Assembly (NCBI RefSeq): GCF_900142695.1
Contig: NZ_FRBU01000002.1
Location: 62,001 to 126,000 of the forward strand
Reading direction: 5' to 3'
DNA length: 64,000 nt
DNA from: Flavobacterium xanthum
Lineage (GTDB): Bacteria > Bacteroidota > Bacteroidia > Flavobacteriales > Flavobacteriaceae
The position numbers and the translations under genes were made by a program. Each line of letters begins with the position of its first letter. Within the stretch, counting starts at the first letter, position 1. This document shows, piece by piece, positions 25,666 to 34,916 of this stretch. Below the pieces are notes generated by a model. It was given only the letters and a program-made list of their open reading frames with translations. It did no database searches and was not told where the DNA came from.

Positions 25666-26541
25666 ATGATAAAAAGAAGAGAATTTTTAATAAACACTGG
25701 TTTAGCATTAGGCGCATTAGCCATTGCACCTTCATTCGCTTTTGAATCAAAAAAGAAAGCTATCGGAATTCAGTTGTGGACACTTCGTGATACTTTGCCA
25801 AAAGATGTCAAAGGAGTTTTGGCTCAAGTAGGAAAAGCTGGGTTTTGTGAAGTAGAAACTTTTGGTTACTCAGCCGACAAAGGTTTTTTTGGAACCTCTA
25901 TTCGTGATTTTAAAATGATATTGGATGATAATGATTTAAAAGCTACGAGTAATCATTTCGATTTTAATTCGATGATAAAAGATGGTTCTACGGATTTAGT
26001 TCAGAATTATATAGAAACAGCCAATTTATTGGGTAGCGATTACGTTACAGTGCCTTATATAGTTTCAGAATTGAGAGGAACTACCGGTTATTCTTATAAA
26101 AAATTAGCTTTACAAATTAATAAAGTGGGTGAACTTTGTAAAGCTGGAGGTTTAAAATTAGCGTATCACAATCATGATTTTGAATTTACTAAATTTGGTT
26201 CAACCAATGGCTATGAGATTTTGTTAAATGAAACGGATAAAAATTTAGTTGATTTTGAATTGGATTTGTACTGGGTAGTTCGTTCCGGAAATGATCCATT
26301 ACAATTATTCAAAAAATATCCGGGCCGTTTTACAATGTGGCACGTAAAAGATATGGATAAAGTAAATCCAGATTGGAATGCAGAAATAGGAACTGGAACA
26401 ATTGATTTTAAATCAATTTTTGCACAAGCAAAATTATCCGGAATGGAGCGATTCTTTTTGGAACATGAATCAAATTACAAACCCAATTCAATAGAATCTG
26501 CTGCAACAAGTTTTAATTACATTAAAAAGAATTTGATCTAA
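25666..26541 (+). CDS. Tat-exported sugar phosphate isomerase/epimerase-like protein
   Basis: 291 residues. Tat signal KRREFLINTGLALGALAIA, followed by a TIM barrel: GIQLWTLRDTLPKDV near 32-46, LAYHNHDFEF, ELDLYWVVRSG, MWHVKDMDK and FLEHES, giving the expected metal ligands. Similar exported barrels include 3-keto-glycoside 1,2-hydratase or lyase type enzymes. Last gene of the operon, followed by a strong terminator. Confidence 0.9.
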   Translation: MIKRREFLINTGLALGALAIAPSFAFESKKKAIGIQLWTLRDTLPKDVKGVLAQVGKAGFCEVETFGYSADKGFFGTSIRDFKMILDDNDLKATSNHFDFNSMIKDGSTDLVQNYIETANLLGSDYVTVPYIVSELRGTTGYSYKKLALQINKVGELCKAGGLKLAYHNHDFEFTKFGSTNGYEILLNETDKNLVDFELDLYWVVRSGNDPLQLFKKYPGRFTMWHVKDMDKVNPDWNAEIGTGTIDFKSIFAQAKLSGMERFFLEHESNYKPNSIESAATSFNYIKKNLI

Positions 26542-26551
26542 AATTTTTATC

Positions 26552-26602
26552 AAAATAGTATAAAAAAGGGATATTCTACGTGTCCCTTTTTTATACTATT
26601 TT
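26552..26602. terminator. Bidirectional terminator between convergent genes
   Basis: A perfect 20-bp stem: 26552-26571 pairs with 26583-26602 around an 11-nt loop, GGGA/TCCC at the tip and A/T tracts on both outer sides. It ends the glycoside operon and, from the other side, the M1 peptidase transcript whose stop lies 6 bp away. Confidence 0.93.
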
Positions 26603-26607
26603 TTACC

Positions 26608-28263
26608 TTACTCTGTAATATTAAAACTGGCTACATAAAAGTTTTTATCTATTTCCAGTATTGAATTTTCAGTATTTACTGGAACATTTTTCCATTCTGT
26701 CTCTGGTTGAAGTAATTCTTCTTTTCCATTCAACGTTATTTTAACAGGCATATTAAATCCAGCCACGCAATTCGTCCATCGATATCCCAGCTGATTGTCT
26801 TTGAAAAAATATTCTAATGTTGGAATTCTCGTATCTCTTAAATACTGATTAAAAACGCTAGATAAATTGATTCCGATTTGCTGACTTAAATAATCCTCAA
26901 TCTGTTTTGTGGTTACCGTTTGATGATAAAAAGTACTGTTCAAACCTCTCAATATTCCTCTCCATTTTTCATCATTATTTACTAATTGGCGCAAAGTATG
27001 CAGCATATTTGCCCCTTTAGAATACATATCGCCTGAACCTTCATTATTTACATCGTATTTCCCAATGATAGGTTTGTCATTCTCAATGTTTTTTCTGGTT
27101 CCTCTCACGTACTCGAATCCAGCTTCTTTCCCATAGTAATATTCTACAAAAAGACTTTCAGAATAGTTGGTGAAACTCTCATGAATCCACATATCAGCAA
27201 TATCTTTATACGTAATATTATTAGCAAACCATTCATGACCCGATTCATGAATAATGATAAAATCAAATTTTAATCCCCAACCCGTTCCACTCAAATCGCG
27301 TCCTAAATAGCCATTTTGAAATTTATTCCCGTAAGTCACTGAACTTTGATGTTCCATTCCTAAATACGGAGCTTCGACTAACTTAAAACTGTCTTCATAA
27401 AATGGATATGGTCCAAACCAGTGCTCAAAGGCTTTCAACATTTTTGGAACATCCTGAAATTGTTTTTTGGCTTTCGCCAAATTGTCTCGTAGAACGTAAT
27501 ATGTACAATCTAAATCGCCTTTTTCTCCTTTATACTTTTCCGAAAATGAAACGTAATCCCCAACATTTATATTTACTCCATAATTATTGATGGGATTGGA
27601 AACATACCAATTGTAGGTTTTGGTACCGTCCTTTAATTGCTTAACACTTAACAAACGTCCATTCGATACATTTGTCAAGTTTTTTGGAATATTTACACTA
27701 ATCAACATATTTTCCACTTCGTCATACATGTGATCTTTGTTCGGCCACCAAACACTAGCACCCAATCCTTGGCAGGAAGATGCTATAAAAGGATTACCAT
27801 TGCTATCTTTTTTCCAAGTGATCCCTCCGTCCCAAGGCGGATTAACAGCAACTTTTGGTTTTCCACCGTAAAAAACTATCAGATCTTTTACAGCATCTTT
27901 TACTTGAGGAGCAATTAATTCTACAAAAAAAGCATTTCCATCTCTTCTAAATTTTAAAGATTTACCATCTTGAATAACTTTATAAATTTGCATTGGACTT
28001 TGCAAATCAATTTGCATCGTCCTATATTCTTGAACAACTTGATATTTTATTGTATTGGAACCTGAAATAGTGCTATCTGCAGGATTTACCTTTATGTCAA
28101 GATGGTAGTTTTTCACGTCCCACCATGCTCTTTCTTTGGTGATACTGCCACGCAAAGTATCTTGTTTGGTAAATATTTCCCCTTTATTTTCCAAAAGTCC
28201 TTGCGCTTTTACTCCATTAAAAATAGCGAAAGAGATAAAAATGAGACAGAATTGTTTTTTCAT
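26608..28263 (-). CDS. M1-family exported metallopeptidase
   Basis: 551 residues from MKKQFCLIF at 28263, giving a clean signal peptide (to VKAQ). A longer start would overlap the upstream gene. Zinc site HESGHEWFANN with H339, E340, H343 and E362 (WIHESFTNY). The usual GAMEN exopeptidase motif appears as LGMEHQS at 301-307, so the recognition Glu is kept but Asn is replaced by His. The protein lacks the long C-terminal helical domain of PepN, as in shorter Bacteroidota M1 enzymes. Aminopeptidase in the periplasm or outer surface. Confidence 0.92.
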   Translation of the reverse strand: MKKQFCLIFISFAIFNGVKAQGLLENKGEIFTKQDTLRGSITKERAWWDVKNYHLDIKVNPADSTISGSNTIKYQVVQEYRTMQIDLQSPMQIYKVIQDGKSLKFRRDGNAFFVELIAPQVKDAVKDLIVFYGGKPKVAVNPPWDGGITWKKDSNGNPFIASSCQGLGASVWWPNKDHMYDEVENMLISVNIPKNLTNVSNGRLLSVKQLKDGTKTYNWYVSNPINNYGVNINVGDYVSFSEKYKGEKGDLDCTYYVLRDNLAKAKKQFQDVPKMLKAFEHWFGPYPFYEDSFKLVEAPYLGMEHQSSVTYGNKFQNGYLGRDLSGTGWGLKFDFIIIHESGHEWFANNITYKDIADMWIHESFTNYSESLFVEYYYGKEAGFEYVRGTRKNIENDKPIIGKYDVNNEGSGDMYSKGANMLHTLRQLVNNDEKWRGILRGLNSTFYHQTVTTKQIEDYLSQQIGINLSSVFNQYLRDTRIPTLEYFFKDNQLGYRWTNCVAGFNMPVKITLNGKEELLQPETEWKNVPVNTENSILEIDKNFYVASFNITE

Positions 28264-28321
28264 AGTGAATGTACTTTGGACAAAAATAAACTTTAAAATT
28301 TTAGAAAGATAATTCCTGAAA

Positions 28322-29365
28322 TTATTTTCCAGGATAGATTTGAACATATTCTTGCAACAGCTTATTCTGCTTTCCTCTAATTTCCATGATTACTTTGTTG
28401 TTTTCAAAATCAAACTTCAACAACCCAAAATTAATATCTTTGATTACTTCGCCTTTCACATAAGGATTTTCTTCACCTGAAAAAGAAGCGTAGGTGTGCG
28501 TCAATCCACTAGATGTAAAATCAACTAAAGGATAAGATAATCCAGTAACATTTTTAGAAGAAAAAGTTGCAATATGGCGATCTCCAGAGATTATAAAGGT
28601 TCCTTTTGCTTTGGTGGAAACAATTAGTCGTTCTAGTTTTTCAACCTCATGTGGAAAATTTCCCCAAGCTTCAAAACCATGTTTATCGGAAAGAAATTGA
28701 ATACTGCTGACGAGTACATTAAATTGCGCATCGGAAGTTTGAAGTTCTTTTTCCAACCATTTCCATTGTGCATTTCCTAACACCGTTCCCTCACCATATT
28801 TATTGGGTTGGAAACGTTTTTTGGAATCGGTGGCTTTCGTTAGTTTTGTTCTGAAAAAACGAGAGTCTAAGACTATTATTTTAACTTTATGTCCATTTAT
28901 AGCAATGGTTTTCGAGGTGTAAACGCCATCTCTTTTTCGTAAAGAATCAGTTTTTGAAGTGTCTAAAAAATCCAACAAAAGCTGTTGACTTTCTCTTTTA
29001 AAAGGATATTCTTCTCCGCCGTCATTTGCTCCAAAATCATGATCATCCCACGTTCCCATTACGATTTTATTTTTTATAAACTGAAGATAATCAGTATCCT
29101 GTTTCTGAATATCATAATTTTTTTTAAGAAACTCCATGTCCTCAGTGTCTGAATAGACATTATCACCTCCCCAAATCCAAACCGAAGGATGATTTTTATC
29201 TATCGCTGGCCATAGTTCATTTTTAATTTTTTGATTGTCACAAGAACCAAAAGCAATTGTAAAGTATTCATTCTGAATTGGTGTTTGAAGTTTAACTGGA
29301 GTATCAATTGATGATTTGCAGCTAATAAATCCTAAAAAACTAAAAAGAAGAACTATTTTTTTCAT
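28322..29365 (-). CDS. PhoD-like alkaline phosphatase lipoprotein
   Basis: 347 residues. Lipoprotein signal MKKIVLLFSFLGFISCKS. PhoD metallophosphatase motifs: IAFGSCDNQ near 34-42, WGGDNVYSD, GTWDDHDFGANDGG, IVLDSRFFR, and ISGDRHIATFS. Such enzymes are phosphomonoesterases or phosphodiesterases anchored outside the inner membrane. It belongs to the short, tyrosine-poor subgroup common in flavobacteria. It is upstream of the M1 peptidase on the same strand with a 58-bp gap. Confidence 0.9.
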   Translation of the reverse strand: MKKIVLLFSFLGFISCKSSIDTPVKLQTPIQNEYFTIAFGSCDNQKIKNELWPAIDKNHPSVWIWGGDNVYSDTEDMEFLKKNYDIQKQDTDYLQFIKNKIVMGTWDDHDFGANDGGEEYPFKRESQQLLLDFLDTSKTDSLRKRDGVYTSKTIAINGHKVKIIVLDSRFFRTKLTKATDSKKRFQPNKYGEGTVLGNAQWKWLEKELQTSDAQFNVLVSSIQFLSDKHGFEAWGNFPHEVEKLERLIVSTKAKGTFIISGDRHIATFSSKNVTGLSYPLVDFTSSGLTHTYASFSGEENPYVKGEVIKDINFGLLKFDFENNKVIMEIRGKQNKLLQEYVQIYPGK

Positions 29366-29455
29366 AAGGGATTGAGATAGAAACTTTTATTGAAGCACAA
29401 AAATTTTTAACGAAGGTATAAAATCGGACCTAATTATAGATTAATAAAACTTTAA

Positions 29456-29491
29456 AAAAAAGCGACTATCTATTAAAAAAGTCGCTTTTTT
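29456..29491. terminator. Terminator after the ATP-grasp gene
   Basis: AAAAAAGCGAC (29456-29466) pairs with GTCGCTTTTTT (29481-29491) around a 14-nt loop; on the minus strand the stem ends in a T tract. It lies 20 bp after the stop of the ATP-grasp gene. Confidence 0.85.
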
Positions 29492-29510
29492 GATCGTTCA
29501 TCAATGTCAT

Positions 29511-30725
29511 TTAATGTAAGTTAGTTACCTTACTTTGTTCTACTACAGCAGTAAAATCATTGGCTAAACGGGTACCGTAATCCTCCAACAATTCTAAAAC
29601 TCTTTCCTGTTTATCTGATTTTACGATAAGGCCCGCATGATAGTCTAAAGGTACTTTAAAGCAAACTTCTGGATCTGAAAATGACGATAAATTAGGATGT
29701 TGAAATTTAGATAAGGTAAGGACAATCCCTGCATATCCCTTTTTTACTTTGGGTAAAATGTATTTAGTTTCTTTGACCAATCCATTTTCAATTGCCGCCC
29801 ATTCTTTCCATAAATTAATATTTGATGCCTCTGCAACCATTTCGGCTAAATGCGCTCCTCCTACTCTTGAGGATGTTTCCAAAAAGTAAATCTGACCATC
29901 ATCAATGCTTTTTATAAACTCCGTATGAGCAGCGCCATGTTTCAAGCCAAAGCCTTTCATCACTTGCTCATTTAGTTTTTTTATCGCTTTGTCATCATCA
30001 GAATTGTATTTGATATTTGCGGAACGAAAAACACCACCACCTTGCGAAATTTCCATTGGTGTAGCTAAATATCTAGAAGTTAAACTAAAGATTATTTTAC
30101 GATCTGAAATCAAACTATCACAATGATACACATCACCAGGCTTGAACTGCTCTAATAAATATTTAAATCTATTATTTCCCATTTCATTTATATGAATCCA
30201 CAAACTCTCTTTATCATATACTTTTATAATCCCTGACGCCGAAGCTTCAGAGCGTGGTTTCAGAACCCATGGAGCTGGAATTGTATCTGCAAAAGTATTG
30301 ATGTCATGGTCATTAAATAACGAACAAAAAGCCGGAATAGGAATTCCACAACTTTTGGCTCTCATTCGCATTGCCAGTTTATCTCTAAAATAACGCCCCG
30401 TAGTTTGTCCCATCCCGTCAATGCGAAGATTTTCTCTCAGATAGGTTGCTTTTTCAACATCATAATCGTCTAGAGCAACAATAGCATCAATTTTAGTGGA
30501 CTTCAAGAAATTACCAACGCCTAATAACAAATGCTCTAAATTCCAATCTACATCTTGTCCTTCCATATAGAAAATCTCATCAATGTACTCATGTGGCCAG
30601 GGCTTATCCCTTAGTTTTTCGCTTGTTACTAAATAAACTTTGTTGCCCAATTTTTTTAAATGAATCAAAAAATCGGCACCTTTGAAATAATTTGAAATAC
30701 AAAGAAACGTTTTAGAATTTTCCAT
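29511..30725 (-). CDS. ATP-grasp carboxylate-amine ligase-like enzyme
   Basis: 404 residues. A pre-ATP-grasp domain (FLCISNYFKGADFLIHLKKLGNKVYLVTSE) is followed by an ATP-grasp fold with APWVLKPRSEASASGIIKVYDK near 151-172, LLEQFKPGDVYHCDSLIS, and metal-binding IYFLETSSRVGGAHLAEMV. It is closest to the CPSase-L/L-amino-acid-ligase-like ATP-grasp group. Only 3 bp separate it from pepA upstream, so both are co-translated. This pairing suggests a dipeptide or amino-acid conjugate that the two enzymes make and break; product unknown. Confidence 0.85.
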   Translation of the reverse strand: MENSKTFLCISNYFKGADFLIHLKKLGNKVYLVTSEKLRDKPWPHEYIDEIFYMEGQDVDWNLEHLLLGVGNFLKSTKIDAIVALDDYDVEKATYLRENLRIDGMGQTTGRYFRDKLAMRMRAKSCGIPIPAFCSLFNDHDINTFADTIPAPWVLKPRSEASASGIIKVYDKESLWIHINEMGNNRFKYLLEQFKPGDVYHCDSLISDRKIIFSLTSRYLATPMEISQGGGVFRSANIKYNSDDDKAIKKLNEQVMKGFGLKHGAAHTEFIKSIDDGQIYFLETSSRVGGAHLAEMVAEASNINLWKEWAAIENGLVKETKYILPKVKKGYAGIVLTLSKFQHPNLSSFSDPEVCFKVPLDYHAGLIVKSDKQERVLELLEDYGTRLANDFTAVVEQSKVTNLH

Positions 30726-30728
30726 ACA

Positions 30729-32162
30729 TTATAAATTTTCTATGAATTTAGTTAATAAATGAACACCAAAGGCTGTAGCATGTTTGCTTTTTGCAAACTC
30801 ATCGTCGCCAAATGCTACACCTGCAACATCAAGATGTGCCCAAGCTTTGTGCTCTTGTGTAAAATATTCTAAGAATTTGGCAGCACTTATGGCTCCTGCT
30901 ACGGCTTTTCCACTAAAATTCTTAACATCGGCAATATCACTTTCTATGTCTGATTTATAGACATCCCAAAGTGGCAAGGGCCACAAACGTTCTCCAATTG
31001 CGTCTCCATTCTCCTGTAGTTTTTTAGCCATTTTTTCGTTATTGGTAAACAAGGCTCCACATTCAAAGCCAAGTGTAGCGACGCTACTTCCTGTAAGTGT
31101 GGCAATATCTACAATATATTCTGGTTTGAAATTTTTAATTAAATACGACAATCCATCTGCTAAAACGAGTCGGCCTTCTGCATCTGTATCAATTATCTCT
31201 ATTGAATGACCGCTGTAACTATGAATCACATCGCTAGGCAAAAATGACTTGGCATCTACTGCATTTTCTGCGCAGGGAACAATTGCTGTTACTTTCACTG
31301 GTAATTGTAAATCTGCAATCAATTGCATTGCTCCAAGAACAGCGCCACCTCCAGCCATATCGCACTTCATGTGAAGCATTCCCGCCGTTTTTATATTTAG
31401 TCCTCCTGTGTCAAAGGTTATACCTTTACCTACCAAACCAATGTGTTTTAAGGATTTTACTTTTTGTTTTGGAGTATAATTCATAATGATAAATTGAGGT
31501 TCGTTCTCGCTTCCTTTTCCAACTGCTAAAAAAGCCCCAAGACCAGCAATTTTTGAAGCATCATAACCCAAAACTTCAACATCAAATCCATATTTCTCCC
31601 CTGTTTCTTTTGCCCAGTTGGCTAAATATTTTGGGTTAACCGTATTTGGTGGTAAGTCTACTAAATGATAAGTAGCTAATTGTGCTTTTGCAATTTTAAT
31701 TCCTTTTTTGGCTGCAGCCAAAAAATCCTTCTCAGAGAACAAGTTTAGATTAAAATCTGTTTCTAAAAAAGGATGAGTTGTCTTATCCGTTTTAAAATGG
31801 CCTAAATCGTAGGTTCCTAAAAGTAAACCTGAAACTATTGCTTCTACTTGATCTTCAGTAAATTGATCTAGTAAAACTAAAGCGATATCCGAACTAAAAT
31901 GCTCTTTTTGTTTCGCTGAAATGCGTCGAAAAACAGTTTTTAAGGATTTATAATCAATCGTTTTTCCCAAACCTACAAATACGTAGGTATTGTTGTTTTT
32001 TTCGGCTACATAATGTGTATCCTTTTTTCCAAAAAAAACTGCAGAAGGAATTTCTAAGGAATTGAATGCGATAGGAACTATACTTTTTGCATAAGTCTCA
32101 AAAACGGGAATTATAATTGTTCCTGAAAAATTATCTAAGTTTTTAATGGTATTTATTTTCAT
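30729..32162 (-). CDS. pepA: Leucyl aminopeptidase, M17 family
   Basis: 477 residues. Catalytic core with LVGKGITFDTGGLNIK (Lys and Asp ligands), MKCDMAGGGAVLGAM, the NTDAEGRL-type motif as DTDAEGRLVLADGL, and C-terminal barrel-lining segments VADVKNFSGKAVAGAISAAKFLEYF. Di-zinc hexameric cytoplasmic peptidase that removes N-terminal residues from short peptides. First gene of a two-gene unit with the ATP-grasp enzyme. In this family some members also bind DNA, which is not testable here. Confidence 0.95.
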   Translation of the reverse strand: MKINTIKNLDNFSGTIIIPVFETYAKSIVPIAFNSLEIPSAVFFGKKDTHYVAEKNNNTYVFVGLGKTIDYKSLKTVFRRISAKQKEHFSSDIALVLLDQFTEDQVEAIVSGLLLGTYDLGHFKTDKTTHPFLETDFNLNLFSEKDFLAAAKKGIKIAKAQLATYHLVDLPPNTVNPKYLANWAKETGEKYGFDVEVLGYDASKIAGLGAFLAVGKGSENEPQFIIMNYTPKQKVKSLKHIGLVGKGITFDTGGLNIKTAGMLHMKCDMAGGGAVLGAMQLIADLQLPVKVTAIVPCAENAVDAKSFLPSDVIHSYSGHSIEIIDTDAEGRLVLADGLSYLIKNFKPEYIVDIATLTGSSVATLGFECGALFTNNEKMAKKLQENGDAIGERLWPLPLWDVYKSDIESDIADVKNFSGKAVAGAISAAKFLEYFTQEHKAWAHLDVAGVAFGDDEFAKSKHATAFGVHLLTKFIENL

Positions 32163-32173
32163 GATTTCGATTT

Positions 32174-32950
32174 TTAGTTATTTAGAAAACTCAATATGTA
32201 GTTATTTATTTCTCTTTTTTGCTTTCTACTGCCGTTATCATTCATATCATTATGAATAGTATTGTTAAGTTTAATTATAGTCATCTCAAATTTTTGTTGT
32301 TCTTCAATGGTTGGTAAAACCCCTTCATCAGCAGGTTGATCCGTAGACCGTAGCGAATAAATTTTCGGATGCATTGTTCTCGGTATTTTCATTCTGCGAT
32401 TGTCCAATGAAATTATTTTATCAACTAAATCTGGATATTTTTGTGCAAACAAAACGGTCATATCGCCACCATTAGAGTGTCCTATCAATACTAAATGCTT
32501 AAAATCTAGTTCCGGATTCTTTTCTTTTATTTCCTTAATAACGAACATAATATTTTCACTACCTCGTTCCCAAAATGGTCGTCGAACAAGTTGAGGATTA
32601 CCTGTTTTAGGGATTAATTCATCTGTTGGCAATTCGTGCTGTATGCTCACTACAAAATATCCTTTAGATGCTAATTTTTCCGTTAAATAAGAATAGGCTT
32701 TATTTGCTCCAAGTCTGTTTTCTGCATAACCATGGCTAAAAATTACTACTTTTTGGTCAATAATTTTCTTCTTTGTTTTTGGCAAATAAAAAGCAACTGG
32801 AATTGATCGCTTTCTTAAAGTATCGTATAAATTTATGGAATCTACTCTGATTTCAAATTTTTGAGTTGCAATTTTAGAATTTGGAACCCTTTTATTGGAA
32901 ATACAACTAATTAACAGCATGCAAAATAATAGATGTATGTATTTACCCAT
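32174..32950 (-). CDS. Alpha/beta-hydrolase lipoprotein
   Basis: 258 residues with a lipobox (LLFCMLLISCIS). Alpha/beta-hydrolase core: VIFSHGYAENRLGANKAY near 67-84 and nucleophile elbow IGHSNGGDMT. The segment RRMKIPRTMHPKIYSLRSTDQPADEGV near the C-terminus carries the Asp region; no obvious final catalytic His except HND near 234-236. Likely an esterase or lipase-type enzyme anchored in the periplasm. Ends 11 bp from pepA's start and may be co-transcribed. Confidence 0.8.
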   Translation of the reverse strand: MGKYIHLLFCMLLISCISNKRVPNSKIATQKFEIRVDSINLYDTLRKRSIPVAFYLPKTKKKIIDQKVVIFSHGYAENRLGANKAYSYLTEKLASKGYFVVSIQHELPTDELIPKTGNPQLVRRPFWERGSENIMFVIKEIKEKNPELDFKHLVLIGHSNGGDMTVLFAQKYPDLVDKIISLDNRRMKIPRTMHPKIYSLRSTDQPADEGVLPTIEEQQKFEMTIIKLNNTIHNDMNDNGSRKQKREINNYILSFLNN

Positions 32951-33023
32951 ATTTTTAATTACTTTATTTGATTCTTTAGCTTTGGTTAGCCAATAAACAG
33001 ACTAGATAAATAGTGTCTTAACA

Positions 33024-34163
33024 TTATTTTGTTTGAAAAAACAACCATTCAATTGCTTTAGGAAATTCATCACTCCAATAAGTTTCACTGTGCTTTCCTT
33101 GCCTGTTAATACTCAAATTAATTTTCGATTTGTCTTTAATAAATTCACTTTCAATCAAATCATCCCTAAACTTTTTTGTATGCTCGATCATAGTTGCGCT
33201 TTCGTCGCCTCCAGCATACAAATAGATTTTAGTATCCTCAGCATTAGTTTTTTTAGGTTTTATTTTTAAATCTGGTTTTACCCACAGTGAAGGCGAAAAA
33301 ATCATCAGTTTGCCATACACTTCAGGATTTCGTAAACCACTAAAAATACTTACTAATCCGCCCATCGAACTTCCTCCTATTCCTGTAAATTCGCGCTCTT
33401 TTTTTGTTCTAAAATTACTATCTACATAGGGCTTCAACGTATCAGTTACAAACCGAATGTATTTTTCACCTTGCCCTTTCCCCAAGACAGTTTTACCTAC
33501 GTTATATTCCTTGATACGATCTTCTTCTGCGTGTTCTATGGCAATTACAATAATTTTTCCAATCTTATACTCGGACATAACGGCCAGTTTTTTGTCAATT
33601 TCCCAATTTCCAAACTCTGCCTTTTCATTGAATAAATTTTGAGCATCTTGCAAATACAGTACGGGATAATGCTCACTTGAATTGTCATAATCATGCGGCA
33701 ATAAAGCCCAAATCTTTCTGGTTTTATTCAATTGCGGAATCTCAAATTCATCTGAGATCAACTGAACTTGTGGCAAAAAAGATTGCTTAAACGGCAACCA
33801 GTTTTTCCTCCATCTTGCAACATGTTCATTTTGAATACCAGTATGGTTGTGAGTGGAACGATTTTCTGTTCGGTTGCCGTGGCTATCGATTTCGACTTCA
33901 CTCCAATCGCCTTTTGTAAATTTATATAAAAGCAGTTCTGGATAATCAAAATCATGCGAGAATTTAAAGTGATAAAGCCTGTTTCCAATTTTTTCCATCA
34001 TAAAATCTTTGTCCTGAGTGCGCCAATCATTAAAATTCCCAGCGATATACACCGGTCGAGCATCATCTTCATCGGTAGTTAAGATAATATACAGCCCCGT
34101 ATTTATGATTGGATCGTTGTGCTCTTGTATCAATGTGGTATTGTCTAAATTCATCACTTGCAT
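33024..34163 (-). CDS. Esterase with N-terminal CBM48-like (E-set) domain
   Basis: 379 residues. Residues 25-120 resemble a glycogen-binding/E-set domain (VYIAGNFNDWRTQDKDFMMEKIGNRLYHFKF...LYKFTKGDWSEVEID). The rest is a PF00756 putative esterase: WALLPHDYDNSSEHYPVLYLQDAQNLF, nucleophile GGSSMGGLVSIF, and terminal GKHSETYW with the catalytic His. No signal peptide. Proteins of this layout hydrolyse ester-linked groups from siderophore-like or sugar substrates (Fes/IroE-like). Substrate unknown; start could also be the ATG three codons in. Confidence 0.85.
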   Translation of the reverse strand: MQVMNLDNTTLIQEHNDPIINTGLYIILTTDEDDARPVYIAGNFNDWRTQDKDFMMEKIGNRLYHFKFSHDFDYPELLLYKFTKGDWSEVEIDSHGNRTENRSTHNHTGIQNEHVARWRKNWLPFKQSFLPQVQLISDEFEIPQLNKTRKIWALLPHDYDNSSEHYPVLYLQDAQNLFNEKAEFGNWEIDKKLAVMSEYKIGKIIVIAIEHAEEDRIKEYNVGKTVLGKGQGEKYIRFVTDTLKPYVDSNFRTKKEREFTGIGGSSMGGLVSIFSGLRNPEVYGKLMIFSPSLWVKPDLKIKPKKTNAEDTKIYLYAGGDESATMIEHTKKFRDDLIESEFIKDKSKINLSINRQGKHSETYWSDEFPKAIEWLFFQTK

Positions 34164-34222
34164 TGTGGTATTCCTATTTTTAAATAATAGTAAATATAGT
34201 GGATTACGATTTGAAATAAAAG

Positions 34223-34258
34223 AAAACCCAATAGTTTATGCATTTACTATTGGGTTTT
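34223..34258. terminator. Terminator of the his operon
   Basis: AAAACCCAATAGT (34223-34235) pairs with ACTATTGGGTTTT (34246-34258), a perfect 13-bp stem with a 10-nt loop, 28 bp past the hisIE stop on the minus strand. The same motif core (AAAACCC.../...GGGTTTT) is used by the attenuator at the operon's start. Confidence 0.88.
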
Positions 34259-34285
34259 ATTGCTAAAAATATTTAAAATAAATTT

Positions 34286-34885
34286 CTATTTCTGCCGACT
34301 TTTCAAAACTTCAACTACGTCATTCAATTTAAAACCTTTAGCTTGTAATAAAATAAGATAATGAAAAAGCAAATCGGCACTTTCGCTCAAAAACAGGTCG
34401 TCGTTATCATCTTTTGCTTCGATAACCACTTCTACTGCTTCCTCACCCACTTTTTGAGCGATTTTGTTGATTCCTAATTTAAATAATGAAGCCACGTAAC
34501 TTTTTTCAGAATCCGCATTTTCTCTTCGAAGTTGAATGGTATCTTCCAAATCTGAAATAAAGCCATAATCAGCTTTGTTTTCACTTGCCCAACATGTATC
34601 CGTTCCTTTATGGCAAGTAGGTCCTTCCGGTCTTACCTGAATCAACAAGGTGTCGTTATCACAGTCATTTTTGATGTCAATCAGATTCAAAAAGTTACCA
34701 CTTTCTTCCCCTTTTGTCCAAAGTCTTTGCTTGGTGCGGCTATAGAAAGTTACTTTTTTAGTATCAATTGTTTTTTGGTAGGCTTCGGCATTCATAAAAC
34801 CTAGCATCAAAACCGTTTTAGTTTCGCTATCTTGAATTATGGTTGGAATTAATCCATCGGTATTTTTTGAGAAATCGATATTCAT
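34286..34885 (-). CDS. hisIE: Bifunctional phosphoribosyl-AMP cyclohydrolase / phosphoribosyl-ATP pyrophosphatase
   Basis: 199 residues. The HisI half holds VLMLGFMNAEAY, TFYSRTKQRLWTKGEESGNFL, DNDTLLIQVRPEGPTCHKGTDTCW with metal-binding Asp/Cys; the HisE half (from about 105) has the GEEAVEVVIEA helix and ESADLLFHYLILL. It catalyses steps 2 and 3 of histidine synthesis. Final gene of the complete his operon, so the pathway's early and late steps are all present here. Confidence 0.97.
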   Translation of the reverse strand: MNIDFSKNTDGLIPTIIQDSETKTVLMLGFMNAEAYQKTIDTKKVTFYSRTKQRLWTKGEESGNFLNLIDIKNDCDNDTLLIQVRPEGPTCHKGTDTCWASENKADYGFISDLEDTIQLRRENADSEKSYVASLFKLGINKIAQKVGEEAVEVVIEAKDDNDDLFLSESADLLFHYLILLQAKGFKLNDVVEVLKSRQK

Positions 34886-34916
34886 TTTTTTTAGTCTAAA
34901 GTTTTAAAGTCGAAAA

